From Oscillospiraceae bacterium CM (GTDB taxonomy: Bacteria > Bacillota > Clostridia > Oscillospirales > Oscillospiraceae), in the NCBI GenBank assembly GCA_022870705.1, contig CP072107.1, positions 990,501 through 1,054,500 on the forward strand: a stretch of DNA of 64,000 nucleotides. The letters are read 5' to 3'. Shown here piece by piece: positions 61,802 to 64,000 of this stretch. A program made the translations under genes and the position numbers. Within the stretch, counting starts at the first letter, position 1, and each line of letters starts with the position of its first letter. Below the pieces are notes generated by a model, which saw nothing but the letters and a program-made list of their open reading frames with translations, did not search any database and was not told the origin of the DNA.

Positions 61802-62629
61802 CTATATTTCACCGTCGAAAACGAATTCGGCCGGGCCCGTCATGAAAACATGGTTTGTGCTCTCGTCCCAGTTAATATCGAGCGCCCCGCCGCGCAGCAG
61901 AAGCGTCGTGTGCCGTCGCGCTTTGCCGTTTAAAACGGCGGCGACGAGCGCCGCGCAAGCGCCGGTGCCGCAGGCAAGCGTCTCACCGCTGCCGCGCTCC
62001 CAAACGCGCATTTTCAGCGTCTCGTCGTTAAGACATTCAACAAATTCGATGTTGGCGCGTTCAGGAAAAATCGTGTGGTTTTCAAGCGGCGGCCCGATAT
62101 GCGCAAGGTCGAGTGCGTCCACGCTATCAACAAAAATAACGCCGTGCGGATTGCCCATCGAGACGCACGTCATCGTGTATGTCTCGCCGCCCGATGTGAC
62201 AGGCTTATTGATAAAGTCCTCCGTGTTTGACAAAACGGGGATGTCGGCGGCCTTTAGAATCGGCTCACCCATATCGACACGCACAGTGGCGACAGTGCCG
62301 TTTTCAACGTTCAGCGTCAGGGATTTGAGACCGGCGAGCGTCTCAACCGATAACGTAGTTTTTTCGGTCAGACTTCTGTCGAAAACGTATTTCCCAAAGC
62401 TGCGGATGCCGTTGCCGCACATTTGTGCTTCCGAACCGTCGGCATTGAAAATGCGCATCTTAAAATCAGCCGTTTCAGACGGGCAGATCAGTATGATCCC
62501 GTCACCGCCGATCCCGAAATGGCGGTCGGAGAGACGGCGCGAAAGGGCGGCCGGATCGTCAACTGTTTCGGTCAGGCAATTGATGTGGACATAGTCGTTG
62601 CCGATGCCGTGCATCTTAGTGAATTTCAA
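61802..62629 (-). CDS. dapF: Diaminopimelate epimerase
   Basis: 275 residues from TTG 62629, which overlaps the purF stop (TTGA) and gives the usual KFTKMHGIGNDY start; GTG 62638 is an alternative. The two catalytic cysteines are in MCGNGIRSFG and ACGTGACAAL. Converts LL-DAP to meso-DAP. Confidence 0.95.
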   Translation of the reverse strand: MKFTKMHGIGNDYVHINCLTETVDDPAALSRRLSDRHFGIGGDGIILICPSETADFKMRIFNADGSEAQMCGNGIRSFGKYVFDRSLTEKTTLSVETLAGLKSLTLNVENGTVATVRVDMGEPILKAADIPVLSNTEDFINKPVTSGGETYTMTCVSMGNPHGVIFVDSVDALDLAHIGPPLENHTIFPERANIEFVECLNDETLKMRVWERGSGETLACGTGACAALVAAVLNGKARRHTTLLLRGGALDINWDESTNHVFMTGPAEFVFDGEI

Positions 62630-64000
62630 CCGCAGCACTTCCCATCATGAATTCCTGAAATCGGATAATTTTCCGTAAAGCAGGCGTCGCAAAAAGTACA
62701 TTTGGCGTTGGGGGCGATTTTTTGTAAATTATCAAGGCTTAAAAAGCCGAGACTGTCGGCCCCGATGATCCGGCACATCTCTTCGGTTGTATATTGGCAG
62801 GCAAAAAGCTCGTTTTTAGAGGGAATATCCGTTCCGAAATAGCAGGGGCCGACAAATTTTGGCGCGGAAGAGAGCATGTGAACTTCTTTTGCGCCCGCAT
62901 CGCGCAAGAGCCTTATAATCTGGCCGGACGTCGTCCCGCGCACGACGGAATCGTCAATCATCACAACGCGCTTTCCGGAAACCGTTGCCCGAAGGGGGTT
63001 GAGCTTGAGCTTGACGGCCAGCGCGCGGCTTTGCTGCGTGGGCTTAATAAACGTTCTGCCGACGTAACGGTTTTTGACAAAGCCGTCGTTATAGGGGATG
63101 CCGGAGGCAAGGGCATAACCCTTGGCGGCGATGAGGCCGGAGTCCGGCACACCGATGACGACGTCGGCGTCGATTGGGTACTGCTCGGCAAGGTAAGCCC
63201 CCGCCAGCATCCGCGAGTCATGCACGCTCTGCCCGTCAATCACGCTGTCCGGGCGGGCAAAATAAATGTATTCAAAAATGCAGAGGTTCGATTTTTTGCC
63301 GCAGCCATATTTGAGACTGCTGACAACGCCGTCCTCAACGTAGACAACTTCGCCAGGCTCAATATCACGCTCGAAAACAGCGCCGACGCTGTCGAGCGCG
63401 CAGCTCTCGGAAGCAAACACAATGGCATTGCCGCGACGGCCCATACAAAGAGGGCGGAAGCCCCATGGGTCGCGGGCGGCAATCAGCTTGCGGGACGACA
63501 TGACGACGAGGGAGTACGCGCCGTCCAGATGATCCATTGCCTGTCGCACGGCCTGCTCAATGCTGGGGGAGTGTAGCCGCTCCTGAGCGATGATATAGGC
63601 GATGACCTCCGAGTCCGTCGTCGTATGAAAAATCGCGCCCTTATATTCATATTCCCGCTTGAGCTCTTCCGTGTTGACGAGATTGCCGTTGTGCGCCACG
63701 GCGAGGGAACCTTTGACGTATTTGAGTGTCAACGGCTGCGCGTTTTCGCGGCGGGAGCCGCCTGTCGTCGAATAGCGGACGTGACCGATGGCCATCGTGC
63801 CGTTTAAATCGTCAAGAATCGATTCCGAAAAAACATCGCCGACGAGGCCGGCGTCTTTGTAGCACGTCAGCTCCAGGTCGTTGACGGCGGCGATGCCGCA
63901 TTGCTCCTGACCGCGGTGCTGCAGGGCATATAGGCCGTAATACGTACTTTGCGCGCAGCGTCCGGCCTCGTCATAAATGCCGAAAACGCCGCATTCTTCG
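62626..64000 (-). CDS. purF: Amidophosphoribosyltransferase (5' end cut off)
   Basis: The minus-strand frame runs open to the window edge, beginning EECGVFGIYDEAGRC, so only a few residues are missing. The Cys in ECGVFGI is the glutaminase nucleophile. Further motifs: ALQHRGQEQCGIA, IGHVRYSTTG, AHNGNLVN, and the PRPP site MIDDSVVRGTTSGQIIRLL. First committed step of purine synthesis. C-terminal cysteines (CTFCDACFTENYP) suggest the Bacillus-type enzyme with a 4Fe-4S cluster. Confidence 0.95.
   Translation of the reverse strand, partial: EECGVFGIYDEAGRCAQSTYYGLYALQHRGQEQCGIAAVNDLELTCYKDAGLVGDVFSESILDDLNGTMAIGHVRYSTTGGSRRENAQPLTLKYVKGSLAVAHNGNLVNTEELKREYEYKGAIFHTTTDSEVIAYIIAQERLHSPSIEQAVRQAMDHLDGAYSLVVMSSRKLIAARDPWGFRPLCMGRRGNAIVFASESCALDSVGAVFERDIEPGEVVYVEDGVVSSLKYGCGKKSNLCIFEYIYFARPDSVIDGQSVHDSRMLAGAYLAEQYPIDADVVIGVPDSGLIAAKGYALASGIPYNDGFVKNRYVGRTFIKPTQQSRALAVKLKLNPLRATVSGKRVVMIDDSVVRGTTSGQIIRLLRDAGAKEVHMLSSAPKFVGPCYFGTDIPSKNELFACQYTTEEMCRIIGADSLGFLSLDNLQKIAPNAKCTFCDACFTENYPISGIHDGKCCG

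Noticed and set aside
1-64000. CRISPR arrays, tRNA/rRNA genes, prophage or integrative element
   Set aside because: No regularly spaced direct repeats, tRNA-like cloverleafs, rRNA signatures, integrase or attachment-site duplications were seen on reading; short or degenerate cases could still be missed.

Overview
The window looks like chromosome of a spore-forming, Gram-positive anaerobe of the Clostridia, most likely an Oscillospiraceae/Ruminococcaceae-type lineage. Support: sporulation genes of the mother-cell programme (ylbJ, yqfC, yqfD, spoIVA, spoVB); Firmicute gene order (yqfC-yqfD-phoH-ybeY-dgkA-era-yqzL-recO); the LL-diaminopimelate aminotransferase route to lysine; tRNA-dependent amidation (gatCAB); a T-box leader; and frequent TTG/GTG starts. 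Most of the DNA is moderately GC-rich, except for one AT-rich patch at about 43.8-45.8 kb. No tRNA, rRNA, CRISPR array, intact insertion sequence or prophage was seen.

Layout. 0-3.4 kb: the end of a TagO/WecA-type glycosyltransferase, a membrane-anchored unknown, three small unknown proteins on the minus strand, a YfcE-type phosphoesterase and a small zinc-ribbon-like protein. 3.5-12.8 kb: ylbJ diverges from the yqfC...mutS2 housekeeping cluster, with a RAYT transposase relic and a palindromic repeat between recO and mutS2. 12.9-13.2 kb: HPr. 13.2-21.8 kb (minus): one operon with every step from DAHP synthase to chorismate plus the Phe and Tyr branches, preceded by a Tyr/Phe-rich leader peptide and a terminator (classical attenuation). 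21.8-31.4 kb (plus): the fatty-acid operon marR/fabT-like-fabH-acpP-fabD-fabG-fabF-accB-fabZ-accC-accD-accA-degV behind a promoter and a perfect 21-bp operator; no enoyl reductase gene is in it. 31.6-33.0 kb: pstB-phoU without the permease genes. 33.0-42.2 kb: T-box-aspS-gatCAB, birA-bioY and recG. 42.2-45.7 kb: a secreted SLH-lysozyme behind an attenuator-like leader, then two AT-rich lipoprotein genes. 45.8-52.0 kb (minus): spoIVA, a large membrane diguanylate cyclase and spoVB. 57.6-64 kb: a small coiled-coil protein, an AIM24-like protein, glmS, dapL, dapF and purF (cut by the window end).

The most unusual region is 52.0-57.6 kb. A CsoR/CstR-family repressor gene and a divergent promoter pair 4.8 kb away carry nearly the same operator (ATACCC-N5-GGGTAT). 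The operator region sits between an fmdE-like gene and a minus-strand run encoding an ArsM-like methyltransferase, a 35-residue cysteine-rich peptide, a radical SAM/SPASM protein with an extra cysteine-rich C-terminal domain, a thioredoxin-thioredoxin reductase fusion and a 49-residue four-cysteine protein. I infer a thiol-, sulfane-sulfur- or metalloid-responsive locus that makes and modifies a cysteine-rich peptide. The layout and operators are read directly from the sequence; the chemistry is not.

Short palindromes (GTAGGGGC...GCCC type) whose stems vary in a compensating way recur at 10.2, 18.5 (three copies), 35.1 and 61.8 kb, one of them abutting the RAYT relic. They look like REP elements of a tyrosine-transposase system.
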